Under the pieces are notes generated by a model. It was not told the DNA's origin. It ran no database searches and was given only the letters and a program-made list of their open reading frames with translations. From NCBI GenBank assembly GCA_910577275.1, contig CAJTMW010000022.1, positions 3,861 through 67,860 on the forward strand: a stretch of DNA of 64,000 nucleotides, in the 5' to 3' direction. This DNA is from an uncultured Lachnospiraceae bacterium (lineage in GTDB: Bacteria > Bacillota > Clostridia > Lachnospirales > Lachnospiraceae). Each line of letters starts with the position of its first letter. The first letter of the stretch is position 1. The translations under genes and the position numbers were made by a program. Positions 1-7,444 of this stretch are shown piece after piece.

Positions 1-1536
1 TTATTGGAAATTAAAGACCTGACTCATTCTTTTGGCGAAAACCTGCTTTATAAAAATGCGGAGTTTTCATTAAATAGAGGTGAGCATATTGGAGTTGTGG
101 GGCAAAATGGAACCGGAAAAAGTACATTGATTAAAATTTGTACAGAACAGATTATGCCGGATGCCGGCCGCGTTGTATGGCAGCCGGATATATCTGTCGG
201 ATATCTCGACCAGTACGCAAAGTTGGAAAAGGGCATGACAATGCAGTCTTTTTTGAAATCGGCATTTTCAGGACTATATCAGCTTGAAAGAGAAATGACA
301 GCAGCTTATGTAAAAGCAGCTACAGGGAAGATGGAGTATCTCAGGCTCGCAGCGAAGTATCAGGAGCAGCTTGAAATTCATGATTTCTATTCCATCGATA
401 CGCAAATCGAACAAGTGGCTAATGGCCTGGGGCTGCTGGCATTAGGGCTGGACAGAGCGATTGATGAAATGAGTGGCGGCCAGAGAGCAAAAGTGATACT
501 GGCAAAATTACTTCTTGAGAAGCCGGATGTTCTTTTGCTTGATGAGCCAACCAATTTTTTAGATAAAGAACATATTGCATGGCTTGCTGATTACCTGTCA
601 GGCCTTAATAATGCTTTTATGGTAGTATCACATGATGATGCTTTTCTGGAAAAAATTGCAAACCGGATATGCGATATCGACAATGACAGTATCACAAAGT
701 ATTATGGGACGTATTCTGAATTTTTGAGAAAGAAAACGCTCCTGCGGGAAAATTATGTGCGCCAGTATTCGGCTCAGCAGAAGGAGATTAAGAAGACGGA
801 GGAATTTATCCGCAAAAATATTGCCGGAAGAAAATCTAAAATGGCAAGAGGACGCCGAAAACAGCTTGAGCGAATGGAGAAGATGGAAGCATTAGAGCAA
901 AAAGAGCTAACGCCTTATTTCCATTTTCCGGAGGTATCGCTCACAAATACGGAACACCTTTTGGTAAGGCGTTTATCGGTAGGTTATTATTATCCGGTTT
1001 TGTCTAAGGTCGATTTTTCGATAAAGGGTGGGCAGAAAGTAGTGATAACGGGTTTCAACGGGATTGGAAAATCCACCTTATTGAAAACGCTTGCAGGACA
1101 GATTCCTGCCATACATGGGCATTACAAATTTTCGGAACAGGTCACAATAGGGTATTTTGAACAGGATTTGATATGGGAAGATACGACAAGAACTCCTGTA
1201 CAGATTGTTTCCGACAGCTGCCCTGATATGGTGATGAAGGAGGTCCGCAAAGCCCTTGCCCTGTGCGGTATTTCAGGTAAACATGCCATGCAGCCTGTGG
1301 GAACGCTGAGCGGCGGCGAGCAGGCCAAAGTAAAAATGTGTCTGCTGACTCTAAAGCCGTGTAATTTTCTGATACTGGACGAGCCGACAAACCATTTGGA
1401 TATTCAGGCAAAAGATGCGCTAAAAGTAGCATTGGCGAAATTTGCCGGTACAATCCTTCTCGTTTCGCATGAGGAAACCTTTTACAGAGAATGGGCGCAG
1501 CGGGTAATTGATATAGAAAACAGCAGCTTTATATAA
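1..1536 (+). CDS. ABC-F family ATP-binding protein (5' end outside window)
   Basis: Soluble twin-ATPase of the ABC-F type, a family that acts on the ribosome as translation factors or antibiotic-protection proteins. Counting from the TTG at 4, the first Walker A (GQNGTGKS) is at about residues 33-40, the first signature (MSGGQ) near 156 and Walker B (LLLDEPTNFLD) near 178-188. A basic, helical linker follows at about 190-320. The second Walker A (GFNGIGKS) is near 350, signature LSGGEQ near 435 and Walker B FLILDEPTNHLD near 455. There are no membrane segments. The frame is open to base 1 and no ribosome site is visible, so the true start probably lies a few codons upstream of the window. The subfamily (resistance or housekeeping) cannot be assigned from this view. 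Confidence 0.88.
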   Translation, partial: LLEIKDLTHSFGENLLYKNAEFSLNRGEHIGVVGQNGTGKSTLIKICTEQIMPDAGRVVWQPDISVGYLDQYAKLEKGMTMQSFLKSAFSGLYQLEREMTAAYVKAATGKMEYLRLAAKYQEQLEIHDFYSIDTQIEQVANGLGLLALGLDRAIDEMSGGQRAKVILAKLLLEKPDVLLLDEPTNFLDKEHIAWLADYLSGLNNAFMVVSHDDAFLEKIANRICDIDNDSITKYYGTYSEFLRKKTLLRENYVRQYSAQQKEIKKTEEFIRKNIAGRKSKMARGRRKQLERMEKMEALEQKELTPYFHFPEVSLTNTEHLLVRRLSVGYYYPVLSKVDFSIKGGQKVVITGFNGIGKSTLLKTLAGQIPAIHGHYKFSEQVTIGYFEQDLIWEDTTRTPVQIVSDSCPDMVMKEVRKALALCGISGKHAMQPVGTLSGGEQAKVKMCLLTLKPCNFLILDEPTNHLDIQAKDALKVALAKFAGTILLVSHEETFYREWAQRVIDIENSSFI

Positions 1537-1601
1537 TCATATCAGCAGTCGTCAGAGCTGGCTTCCAATATCGGACAGCTTGCATTTGACAGAATGGCAG
1601 G

Positions 1602-1739
1602 GACAATGGAGGTAAATTTCCCATCGAGCATACCGGGCGGGGACAGGATATATCGCCGGAATTTGTGATTAAGAATCTGTCGCCAAAGGCAAAGACCCTC
1701 GCTGTTACATTGGAAGAACATCTTCTAAAAAAGTCTTAA
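1602..1739 (+). pseudogene. Fragment of a YbhB/PEBP (Raf-kinase-inhibitor-like) gene
   Basis: One frame here encodes DNGGKFPIEHTGRGQDISPE followed by FVIKNLSPKAKTLAVTLE. This resembles the first third of the phosphatidylethanolamine-binding protein family, where 'ISPEF..I..LSP.AKTLAV..ED' precedes the DPD-type ligand motif. The frame is closed by a stop just upstream (1587-1589), and after TLEE it runs into HLLKKS and a stop. The N-terminal codons and the C-terminal two thirds are therefore missing. The upstream stretch 1537-1601 is open in the ABC-F frame but I do not recognise its translation. The family call rests on recalled motif similarity. The fragment looks like deletion debris between the ABC-F gene and the next lipoprotein gene. 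Confidence 0.5.
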
Positions 1740-1830
1740 TATTGGGTGACGAAATAGAGGATTTTTAGAGAATTGAATGCTATTCTTCTAACAGGTGAAA
1801 AAGCCAAATAAAGGAAAAGAGGTATGAGAG

Positions 1831-2433
1831 ATGAGAAAAAAGATGTTGAAAGCAGCAGGAATTCTTTGTTTGTCCGTGGTTTTGTGTATGGGTATGGCGG
1901 GATGTTCAGGAAAAGAAAATGAGCAGCCGACTTCGCCGGATGCACGCATGACTAATGAGAGTGACAATAACGAAGATATTGAAACAGGCGGAGAAAGCGG
2001 CAGCATCAATGAGGCAGAGGGAAATCAGGAAGATACGGATAATGCCGATGCGGAAAACAGTGACGGAATTACAGATAATAGCGAAAAAGGCGCATTTTAT
2101 GACGGGGCAAATCTGAGCGGGCGTGTTGTTGATTTTACGGATACAGGTTTCACCATAACTCCCACGACAACGGTTATAAACGAGGATGGCTCAATGGAAG
2201 GAGGTATTGCAGCTCCCGGCTATGAATCGGATGAAACGAATATAAATATAACCTATGCAGAGGATGTTGTTTTTCAAATCATAAATTTCAGCATGAGTCT
2301 GCAGGCGGAAGCTTCGAGGGAGGACACCGATAAAAGCAGTATCAAGATAGACACTACGGTGAATATATTTGGCACCTGTCAGGATGAAAAACACTGGATT
2401 GCCGACAAAGTTGTAATTGAAAGGTGGCAGTAG
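1831..2433 (+). CDS. Hypothetical secreted lipoprotein
   Basis: A 200-residue protein with a type II signal peptide: basic MRKKM start, hydrophobic core, and lipobox GMAGC with the lipidated cysteine near residue 25. It should be anchored to the outer face of the cytoplasmic membrane. Residues 26-85 are a low-complexity linker rich in E, D, N, S and G. The remaining 110 residues look folded and beta-rich (repeated short V/I/T strands), but I recognise no family. An AAGAGG ribosome site precedes the ATG. Neighbours are gene fragments on both sides, so context gives no functional clue. Confidence 0.75.
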   Translation: MRKKMLKAAGILCLSVVLCMGMAGCSGKENEQPTSPDARMTNESDNNEDIETGGESGSINEAEGNQEDTDNADAENSDGITDNSEKGAFYDGANLSGRVVDFTDTGFTITPTTTVINEDGSMEGGIAAPGYESDETNINITYAEDVVFQIINFSMSLQAEASREDTDKSSIKIDTTVNIFGTCQDEKHWIADKVVIERWQ

Positions 2434-2599
2434 GAGACCAGGATGAGTTGTTTGACAGGAGCACTCTGTTACATTCACAAAATCTGTAAAGCTTTTCGTC
2501 CGACAGATAGCCGGGTGTTCCTTTTTAGACGGTCATTCGGTTTTCAAAGGGCTTGTCCGTATATCCATAAGGCAGGAAATCTGCCCAAAGAACCCGCTG

Positions 2600-2628
2600 T
2601 TTCCAAGCTCTCGGAATTGCGGTATAAT
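2600..2628 (+). promoter_or_regulatory. Putative sigma-A promoter upstream of the XRE remnant
   Basis: TTTCCA (2600-2605), a 17-base spacer and a perfect TATAAT (2623-2628). The stretch 2434-2819 contains no gene I can support. This promoter would transcribe toward the regulator fragment at 2820 and the small protein at 3007. Confidence 0.4.
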
Positions 2629-2819
2629 GGAAAAGCGATAAATCAAAATATGGGAAAAGGGGCAAATGTAGGGCTGCGGGGTATCTCAAAAGGAGCAGAA
2701 CTGGCGCTGACGGCGGGAAGCAGTTGGAGTTTTCATGGGCAAGAAGTTCCTTATATCGCTTACGGGCTTGAGAAATTTCTTCTCGGTGGTGCGCCAGGAA
2801 AAGCGTCCGGGCGGGCAGT

Positions 2820-3014
2820 ATGGCCTTGGCAATACAAGAACGCTTAAAAGACCTGCGTTTGAGCGACGGGATGATTGAACTGCTGAAAAGCGTGCGAATG
2901 GATAATGCGCTAATCGTCAAACAGCACAATCCTGATATAAGCGACCCGCAGACAGCGTCTTTGGTATTTATCTGCAAACAACAAATCTGCATTTTGGGAG
3001 GGTGTTATGTTTAA
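2820..3014 (+). pseudogene. XRE-type regulator remnant, HTH deleted
   Basis: The 64-residue reading frame begins MALAIQERLKDL, which resembles the N-terminus of a common Firmicutes XRE regulator found on conjugative elements (MALTIQERLKDLR...). It jumps directly to RLSDGMIELLKS, which resembles the region after the DNA-binding domain in those same proteins (...DLRLSDGMIELLKS). About 60-70 residues holding the helix-turn-helix and dimer region seem to be missing. The shared 'DLR' codons at the join suggest deletion between short direct repeats. Beyond residue 32 (VKQHNPDIS...) the similarity I recall stops, so the 3' end is altered too. The family comparison is from memory. The ribosome site is poor. 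Confidence 0.5.
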
Positions 3015-3354
3015 TGAGATATGCATATATGAGGCAAAATTAACTAAGTTAGACGAAATTGAAGAGTTAATGAAAGAAGTGGCTGAGTTCTATTTGAAAC
3101 AAGACGGTGTCATTGATGTGCATTATATAAAACGTACTCACAGACAAAAAGATTTTAATGCAGTTAAAAACGGGGAATTGCCTGTCCGTCTGACGAAAAA
3201 TACAGGAAAGGTAACATATGTTCTGTATTGGGTACTGGAAAATGAAGAAGCACATGCAAGAGTATCCAAGCTCGGTGTAGAGAAATTTTATAAACGCTGG
3301 AATCGCTGTTTAACTACAATGCCTAAAATAATTCTGGGTGAGAATATAATCTAA
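3007..3354 (+). CDS. Small soluble protein, possible dimeric alpha/beta-barrel family
   Basis: 115 residues, soluble, with no signal or membrane segment. The pattern of an N-terminal strand (EICIYEAKL), a helix (KLDEIEELMKEVAEFY) and later strands (KVTYVLYWVLE) with a second helix (NEEAHARVSKLGVEKFYKRW) recalls ferredoxin-like, ABM-type dimeric barrels. I cannot name the family. The ATG at 3007 has a GGGAGG site five bases upstream and overlaps the end of the preceding regulator remnant, which suggests the two were once translated together. Function unknown. Confidence 0.6.
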   Translation: MFNEICIYEAKLTKLDEIEELMKEVAEFYLKQDGVIDVHYIKRTHRQKDFNAVKNGELPVRLTKNTGKVTYVLYWVLENEEAHARVSKLGVEKFYKRWNRCLTTMPKIILGENII

Positions 3355-3404
3355 CTTGATAGGAAAGCATAGAATTTTATGTTATAATTTAGGGGAAAGG
3401 AAGA

Positions 3405-3650
3405 ATGACATAGATATTCTGATAGATGAATTTACAGACTGCCTGGTAGAGAGAAAGACCGGGAGCAGGTGGAAACAGAGTACCAGTTACGTTCAACGCC
3501 AATTAAGCCAAAAGACTATAAGGGGTGGAAATTCGATTGGAGTAGGACGGAGAAAACGGTTACAATATTTATGAATTGTTTTTAGCGGATGATGATACAG
3601 TGCAGGGAAGAATCTCGCTAAGGATAGATGGTGGTGTGGCAGATGTTGAC
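3405..3650 (+). pseudogene. Frameshifted gene, upstream member of a two-gene pair
   Basis: Three overlapping frames each carry a plausible piece of one protein. Frame A reads DIDILIDEFTDCLVERKTG. A +/-1 shift gives EQVETEYQLRSTPIKPKDYK then GWKFDWSRTEK. A third frame gives GYNIYELFLADDDTVQGRIS then LRIDGGVADV. The order and spacing fit one N-terminal domain broken by at least two indels, and the ATG itself (3405) runs into a stop after ACA. The part after GGVADV is absent. I recall similar proteins paired with a small partner in Firmicutes accessory regions, but no function is established here. An extended -10 (TGTTATAAT, 3380-3388) lies just upstream. Confidence 0.5.
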
Positions 3651-3825
3651 GATGGAAAGAAAAAGGACCAGTTTGTTTGAGGATATTGCCGATTATGCGA
3701 AAGACGGCAGGCTGACGGAACCGTCAGACGGAAAGCGTTATGAGTGGCGTAAAATGATTGATGCGGTAAAGGCGTTAGGCAGGCCGCTTACGGACGAGGA
3801 AGCCGAGCAGTACCGGGTAAAATAG
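3643..3825 (+). CDS. Small acidic/basic protein, downstream partner of the broken gene
   Basis: About 60 residues, ending KALGRPLTDEEAEQYRVK. It is soluble and rich in charged residues, with a predicted helix around EWRKMIDAVKALG. In-frame ATGs occur at 3628, 3643 and 3652. None has a clear ribosome site, which fits translation coupled to the upstream gene that is now frameshifted. The reading frame is intact, so the small partner outlived the larger one. It may be part of a toxin-antitoxin-like pair, but this is inference from gene order only. Confidence 0.55.
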   Translation: MLTMERKRTSLFEDIADYAKDGRLTEPSDGKRYEWRKMIDAVKALGRPLTDEEAEQYRVK

Positions 3826-3873
3826 TATTGGTGCGATAAAATCAAGGTTTTTAAGACTTGGTGAGGTTCATCA

Positions 3874-3912
3874 CGGGGTGAGTGGTGGACCCCTGTTTTT
3901 GTGTTTTTTGTG
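3874..3912 (+). terminator. Rho-independent terminator
   Basis: A GC-rich stem (GGGGT 3875-3879 with ACCCC 3889-3893) is followed by T-rich sequence (TGTTTTTGTGTTTTTT). It closes the 2.6-3.8 kb unit. Between here and the AraC gene at 4171 I see only AT-rich sequence and an inverted repeat. Confidence 0.5.
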
Positions 3913-4138
3913 AATAAAACAACAAAAGTGAGCTGTGCAATGCTCTTTTTTCATTTTCAGGCAATTCATAATTTCCTTTATTTCTAAAAATATAACACTC
4001 AAACAAAATCCCCCAATACACATAAAATCGTTTCTTTTTATCCAGATAATCCCCGCAGGAAATAAAACCGATAAATCTGAAAAATGAAGATATTTTACAA
4101 GACGCAGGAAAAAATAAGAGGTAAAATGGCTCTTGACA

Positions 4139-4157
4139 AAATTCAAAAATTGAATTT
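4139..4157. promoter_or_regulatory. Inverted repeat immediately upstream of the AraC gene
   Basis: AAATTCAA (4139-4146), three bases, then TTGAATTT (4150-4157) make a perfect 8-base inverted repeat. It follows a TTGACA (4133-4138) and abuts the GGAGGA ribosome site of the next gene. It could be an operator for autoregulation. No protein is assigned to it. Confidence 0.35.
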
Positions 4158-4170
4158 GGAGGAAATCCAC

Positions 4171-5115
4171 ATGAAGAAAGAAGTAAGGACAGTGGTGTAT
4201 GATGATGAATTAAGGATGGAGGCATACCGCTTTGAGGGAATCGTGCAGCCTTTTCCGAGCCATTTCCATGAGCATTATGTCATAGGTTTTGTGGAGAAAG
4301 GGGAGCGTGTGCTTTCCTGCCGGGACAGGGAATATACCATAGAGGAAGGAAGTATCGTGCTTTTCAATCCGGGTGACAGCCATGCCTGTGTGCAAAGTGA
4401 TGAAGGGACGTTTGATTACCGGGGCTTCAACATTTCAAAGGAGGTTATGCTCGAGCTGGCGGAAGAAGTTACAGGGAAGAAAGCGCTTCCCGGTGGGAAA
4501 CGGGAGCTTCCGGGATTTTCAAAGAATGTTGTCTGCGATGAGGAGATAGCCTGTCATCTGCGCCCGCTGCATGAGATGGTCATGAAAGGGACGGGGGAGT
4601 TTAAGAAAGAGGAAACCCTGCTGTTCCTGCTTTCGTACCTCATCCAGAATTATGGGAAGCCATTTGAAAGCTGTATCCCGGAATGCAGACAGGAGATTGA
4701 AAAAGCCTGCGAATACATGACAGCGCATTTTACGGAGCGCATTTATTTAGAACAGATATGCCGCCACGCCGGGCTTAGCAAATCAACGCTGCTACGGGCC
4801 TTTACGAAGGAAAAAGGAGTCACGCCGTACCGATACCTTGAGACAGTCCGCATCAACGAGGCAAAAAAGCTGTTATCGGAAGGTGTGCCGCCTGTGGAGG
4901 CGGCTATAAGGACAGGGTTCTCGGACCAGAGCCATTTTACAAATTATTTTAACCAGTTTATAGGGCTTGCGCCGGGGACTTACCGTGAGATATTTTCGGA
5001 AAAAGTCAGGGACAGCGTGAATGAGAATACCATTCCCAGCGTGAAAAAAATTCACGCGGAAGAACCGTCCGCAAAGCGGACTTGCTGCAAGCAGCATTCT
5101 TCCCATGTTCTGTGA
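4171..5115 (+). CDS. AraC family transcriptional regulator
   Basis: 314 residues. The N-terminal cupin-like AraC ligand domain includes the HFHEHYVIGFV strand and FNPGDSH turn in the first 80 residues. The C-terminal 100-residue double helix-turn-helix is at about 175-275: a first helix set around ICRHAGLSKSTLLRAFTKEKG and the second with the family hallmark GFSDQSHFTNYFNQFIGLAPGTYR. A tail of about 35 polar residues follows. The ATG at 4171 is chosen because GGAGGA sits 8-9 bases upstream; an earlier in-frame ATG at 4084 lacks a site. It is followed by an EamA exporter and a DUF2000 gene in the same direction, which are its probable targets. Confidence 0.88.
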   Translation: MKKEVRTVVYDDELRMEAYRFEGIVQPFPSHFHEHYVIGFVEKGERVLSCRDREYTIEEGSIVLFNPGDSHACVQSDEGTFDYRGFNISKEVMLELAEEVTGKKALPGGKRELPGFSKNVVCDEEIACHLRPLHEMVMKGTGEFKKEETLLFLLSYLIQNYGKPFESCIPECRQEIEKACEYMTAHFTERIYLEQICRHAGLSKSTLLRAFTKEKGVTPYRYLETVRINEAKKLLSEGVPPVEAAIRTGFSDQSHFTNYFNQFIGLAPGTYREIFSEKVRDSVNENTIPSVKKIHAEEPSAKRTCCKQHSSHVL

Positions 5116-5136
5116 GATATAGAAGGGAGGCATCGA

Positions 5137-6183
5137 ATGGAGAATAGGAAATCAGCCGGGCATCTGGCAGCGCTGTTTACCATCATCATCTGGGGGACGA
5201 CATTCATATCCACCAAAGTCCTGCTTACGGATTTCAAGCCGGTGGAAATACTGTTCTTCCGCTTTGTCATGGGATTTGCGGCACTTTTTTTGGTTTGTCC
5301 GCACCGCATGAAAGGCGTGGGGCGCAGGCAGGAGCTGACTTTCGTGCTGGCGGGCTTAAGTGGGATATGTTTATATTATCTGCTGGAGAATATTGCGCTT
5401 ACATACACGATGGCATCCAACGTGGGAGTCATCATTTCAGTTGCACCGTTTTTTACAGGCGTCCTGTCACGCCTGTTCCTGAAATCGGAAGGGAAGCTAA
5501 AGGCAAACTTTTTTATAGGCTTTGTGGTGGCGATGGCGGGCGTTGCGCTGATTAGTTTTAATGGTTCCAGAATGGAGCTGAACCCGGCGGGGGATTTGCT
5601 GGCAGTCCTTGCGGCTTTTGTGTGGGCGTGCTATTCCATACTCACAAGGAAGATAGGCAGCTTCGGCTACCCGGTCATACTCACCACGCGGAGGACGTTC
5701 TTTTACGGCATCCTGTTCATGGTTCCGGCATTGTTCCTTTTCGATTTCCGCGGGCAGCGAGCCAGGTGGGTGTGCTTGTACGAGCATTTGGAGACTGCCG
5801 GGCGAGTACACAATTTTACTGCTTTTGGTAAAATTGTGTACCGTGAAATGGGGCTGGAACGGTTTGCGGATATGACGCATCTGCTCAATATCCTGTATCT
5901 TGGACTGGGGGCGTCCGCACTCTGCTTTGTCACATGGAATCTGGCAGTAAAGGCGCTTGGCGCGGTTAAGACCAGCGTTTATATTTACATGGTTCCTGTC
6001 ATAACGGTTGTGACTTCGGTGGTGGTACTGAAGGAGCCGGTGACATGGGTTTCCGTTATGGGGACGGTGCTGGCGGTTGCGGGGCTTTTCCTTTCTGAAT
6101 ATAGCGGGAAGGAAAGCAGAACCCTTTACCGATGTTATCAGAAAAATCAGGAGGAGAAATCCTCCAAAGAGCAGGAGGATTGA
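5137..6183 (+). CDS. EamA/DMT-type transporter with an in-frame insert
   Basis: Integral membrane carrier of the drug/metabolite transporter superfamily. Two EamA repeats give about ten membrane helices: first repeat residues about 8-135 (IIIWGTTFISTKV, LYYLLENIALTYT), second about 150-310 (LAAFVWACYSILTRKI, LYLGLGASALCFVTWN). Substrate unknown; the family exports metabolites or drugs. At 348 residues it is longer than the usual 290-310. The surplus is a soluble stretch at residues about 206-238, between helix 7 (FFYGILFMVPALFLFDF) and the loop GLERFADMTHLLNILYL. That stretch is encoded by the palindromic insert at about 5750-5848, which keeps the frame open. Translation starts 22 bases after the AraC gene, behind GGGAGG. 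Confidence 0.85.
   Translation: MENRKSAGHLAALFTIIIWGTTFISTKVLLTDFKPVEILFFRFVMGFAALFLVCPHRMKGVGRRQELTFVLAGLSGICLYYLLENIALTYTMASNVGVIISVAPFFTGVLSRLFLKSEGKLKANFFIGFVVAMAGVALISFNGSRMELNPAGDLLAVLAAFVWACYSILTRKIGSFGYPVILTTRRTFFYGILFMVPALFLFDFRGQRARWVCLYEHLETAGRVHNFTAFGKIVYREMGLERFADMTHLLNILYLGLGASALCFVTWNLAVKALGAVKTSVYIYMVPVITVVTSVVVLKEPVTWVSVMGTVLAVAGLFLSEYSGKESRTLYRCYQKNQEEKSSKEQED
5806..5841. repeat. Perfect 14-base inverted repeat inside the EamA gene
   Basis: GTACACAATTTTAC (5806-5819), an 8-base loop (5820-5827) and GTAAAATTGTGTAC (5828-5841). The palindrome lies within roughly 95 bases (about 5750-5848) that have no counterpart in a normal EamA protein, and it is read through in frame as part of the protein. 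It may be a small non-autonomous palindromic element or the scar of a larger insertion. The outer borders of the insert are estimated from protein topology, not from target-site duplications, which I could not identify. Confidence 0.7.
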
Positions 6184-6186
6184 AAG

Positions 6187-6609
6187 ATGGATTTACAGAA
6201 TGAAAAATGTGTAATGGTAATTGACGAGAGCCTGCCGCCTGGCATTATAGCGAACACGGCGGCAATCATGGGTATCACGCTGGGGAAGCAGATGCCGGAG
6301 GTTGTAGGCGCAGATGTGTATGACGGGACAGGCAACGGGCATCTGGGGATTATAGAATTTCCGGTGCCAATCTTAAAGGGCAATGTGGAGGCAATCAAGT
6401 CTATCCGTGAAAAGCTGTATGAGCCGGAATTTTCGGACTTGACGGTGGTGGATTTTTCAGACCTTGCGCAGGGGTGCAAGACCTATGATGAGTTTATTGA
6501 AAAGATGAAGGATGTTTCAGAAAGGTCACTGAATTATTATGGGGTTGCCATCTGCGGTGCGAAAAAGAAGGTCAATAAATTGACGGGAAGTATGGCGCTG
6601 CTGAGATAA
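6187..6609 (+). CDS. DUF2000 family protein
   Basis: 140-residue soluble protein of the DUF2000 family. Hallmarks are the opening NEKCVMVIDESLPPGIIANT, the phrase LGKQMPEVVG, IIEFPVPILKG and DLTVVDFSDLAQGCKTYDEF. The family fold resembles peptidyl-tRNA hydrolase, and the biochemical function is unestablished. It begins four bases after the EamA stop with its own AAAG-type site, so it is co-transcribed with the transporter and, probably, the AraC gene. Pairing of DUF2000 with an AraC regulator and EamA exporter suggests a metabolite-handling unit, by inference. Confidence 0.82.
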   Translation: MDLQNEKCVMVIDESLPPGIIANTAAIMGITLGKQMPEVVGADVYDGTGNGHLGIIEFPVPILKGNVEAIKSIREKLYEPEFSDLTVVDFSDLAQGCKTYDEFIEKMKDVSERSLNYYGVAICGAKKKVNKLTGSMALLR

Positions 6610-6781
6610 AGAATACACAAATTTACGCAGCCAGCTTAACCATTTACGAAGCAGACGTTAGAAATCGCCCTTATTTTTCCGATAAATTAGTTGAAGACTT
6701 GAGGTGGCGGAAACGATAAAGCTGGAAAAGGGCAGGAAAATGAAAAATCCGGTAGTAAGGAGAAAGCGGAGGTAATAAAAA

Positions 6782-7444
6782 GTGAAGATATTTATAGTGG
6801 AAGACGAGGCGGAGATTTGTAAGGAATTGTCCGTTCTGCTGCAGAAATATGGTTATGCCTGTGAGAGTAGCAATGATTTTGCGCATATCACGGAGCATAT
6901 TTTGAAAGCCGAGGCAGACCTTGTGCTGCTGGATATCAACTTACCATATCAGGACGGTTATACGATATGCCGTGAGATTAGAATGAAGTCGGATATTCCG
7001 ATTGTCGTTTTGACAAGCAGAAATACGGACTTTGACGAGCTGATGAGCTTAAATATCGGCGCTGACGATTTTATATCAAAGCCTTATAACGCGCAGGTAC
7101 TGACAGCGCGCATCCGGAAAATATTAAAAAGAACCTATGAAGCCCGGGCAAATTCCGTCCTTATCCATAAAGGCCTGACAGTCAACCTCTTAAAAGCCAC
7201 GGCGTCTTATGGAGATAAAGAGACAGATTTAACCAAAAACGAGCTTGGCATACTGCGTCTGCTGATTGTAAGCAAAGGCAATGTGATACCCCGGGACGCA
7301 ATCATAGATGAATTATGGCAGAGCGGCGAATTTATAGACGAAAACACACTCAATGTAAATATTGTGCGATTACGTAAAAAGTTATCGGAGATTGGCGCGC
7401 CCGATTATCTGGAGACAAAACGCGGATTGGGGTACAGGGTATGA
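6782..7444 (+). CDS. bceR: BceR-type response regulator
   Basis: 220-residue OmpR/PhoB-class regulator. The receiver domain (1-118) has acidic residues ED at 7-8, the phospho-acceptor Asp51 in LVLLDINLP, Thr in VVLTS and Lys in ISKPY. The winged-helix domain (about 125-220) has the ELGILRLLIVSKGNVI and VNIVRLRKKL helices and the ETKRGLGYRV wing. It starts at GTG behind a strong GGAGG, and its stop overlaps the kinase start by four bases (ATGA). The kinase, ATPase and permease that follow make a full Bce module, which senses and resists cell-wall peptide antibiotics such as bacitracin. The ligand is not known from sequence. Confidence 0.88.
   Translation: MKIFIVEDEAEICKELSVLLQKYGYACESSNDFAHITEHILKAEADLVLLDINLPYQDGYTICREIRMKSDIPIVVLTSRNTDFDELMSLNIGADDFISKPYNAQVLTARIRKILKRTYEARANSVLIHKGLTVNLLKATASYGDKETDLTKNELGILRLLIVSKGNVIPRDAIIDELWQSGEFIDENTLNVNIVRLRKKLSEIGAPDYLETKRGLGYRV

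Noticed and set aside
2443..2847. 134-codon frame after the lipoprotein gene
   Set aside because: No ribosome site, no recognisable domain, odd composition, and it covers a promoter-like site. Treated as chance open frame.
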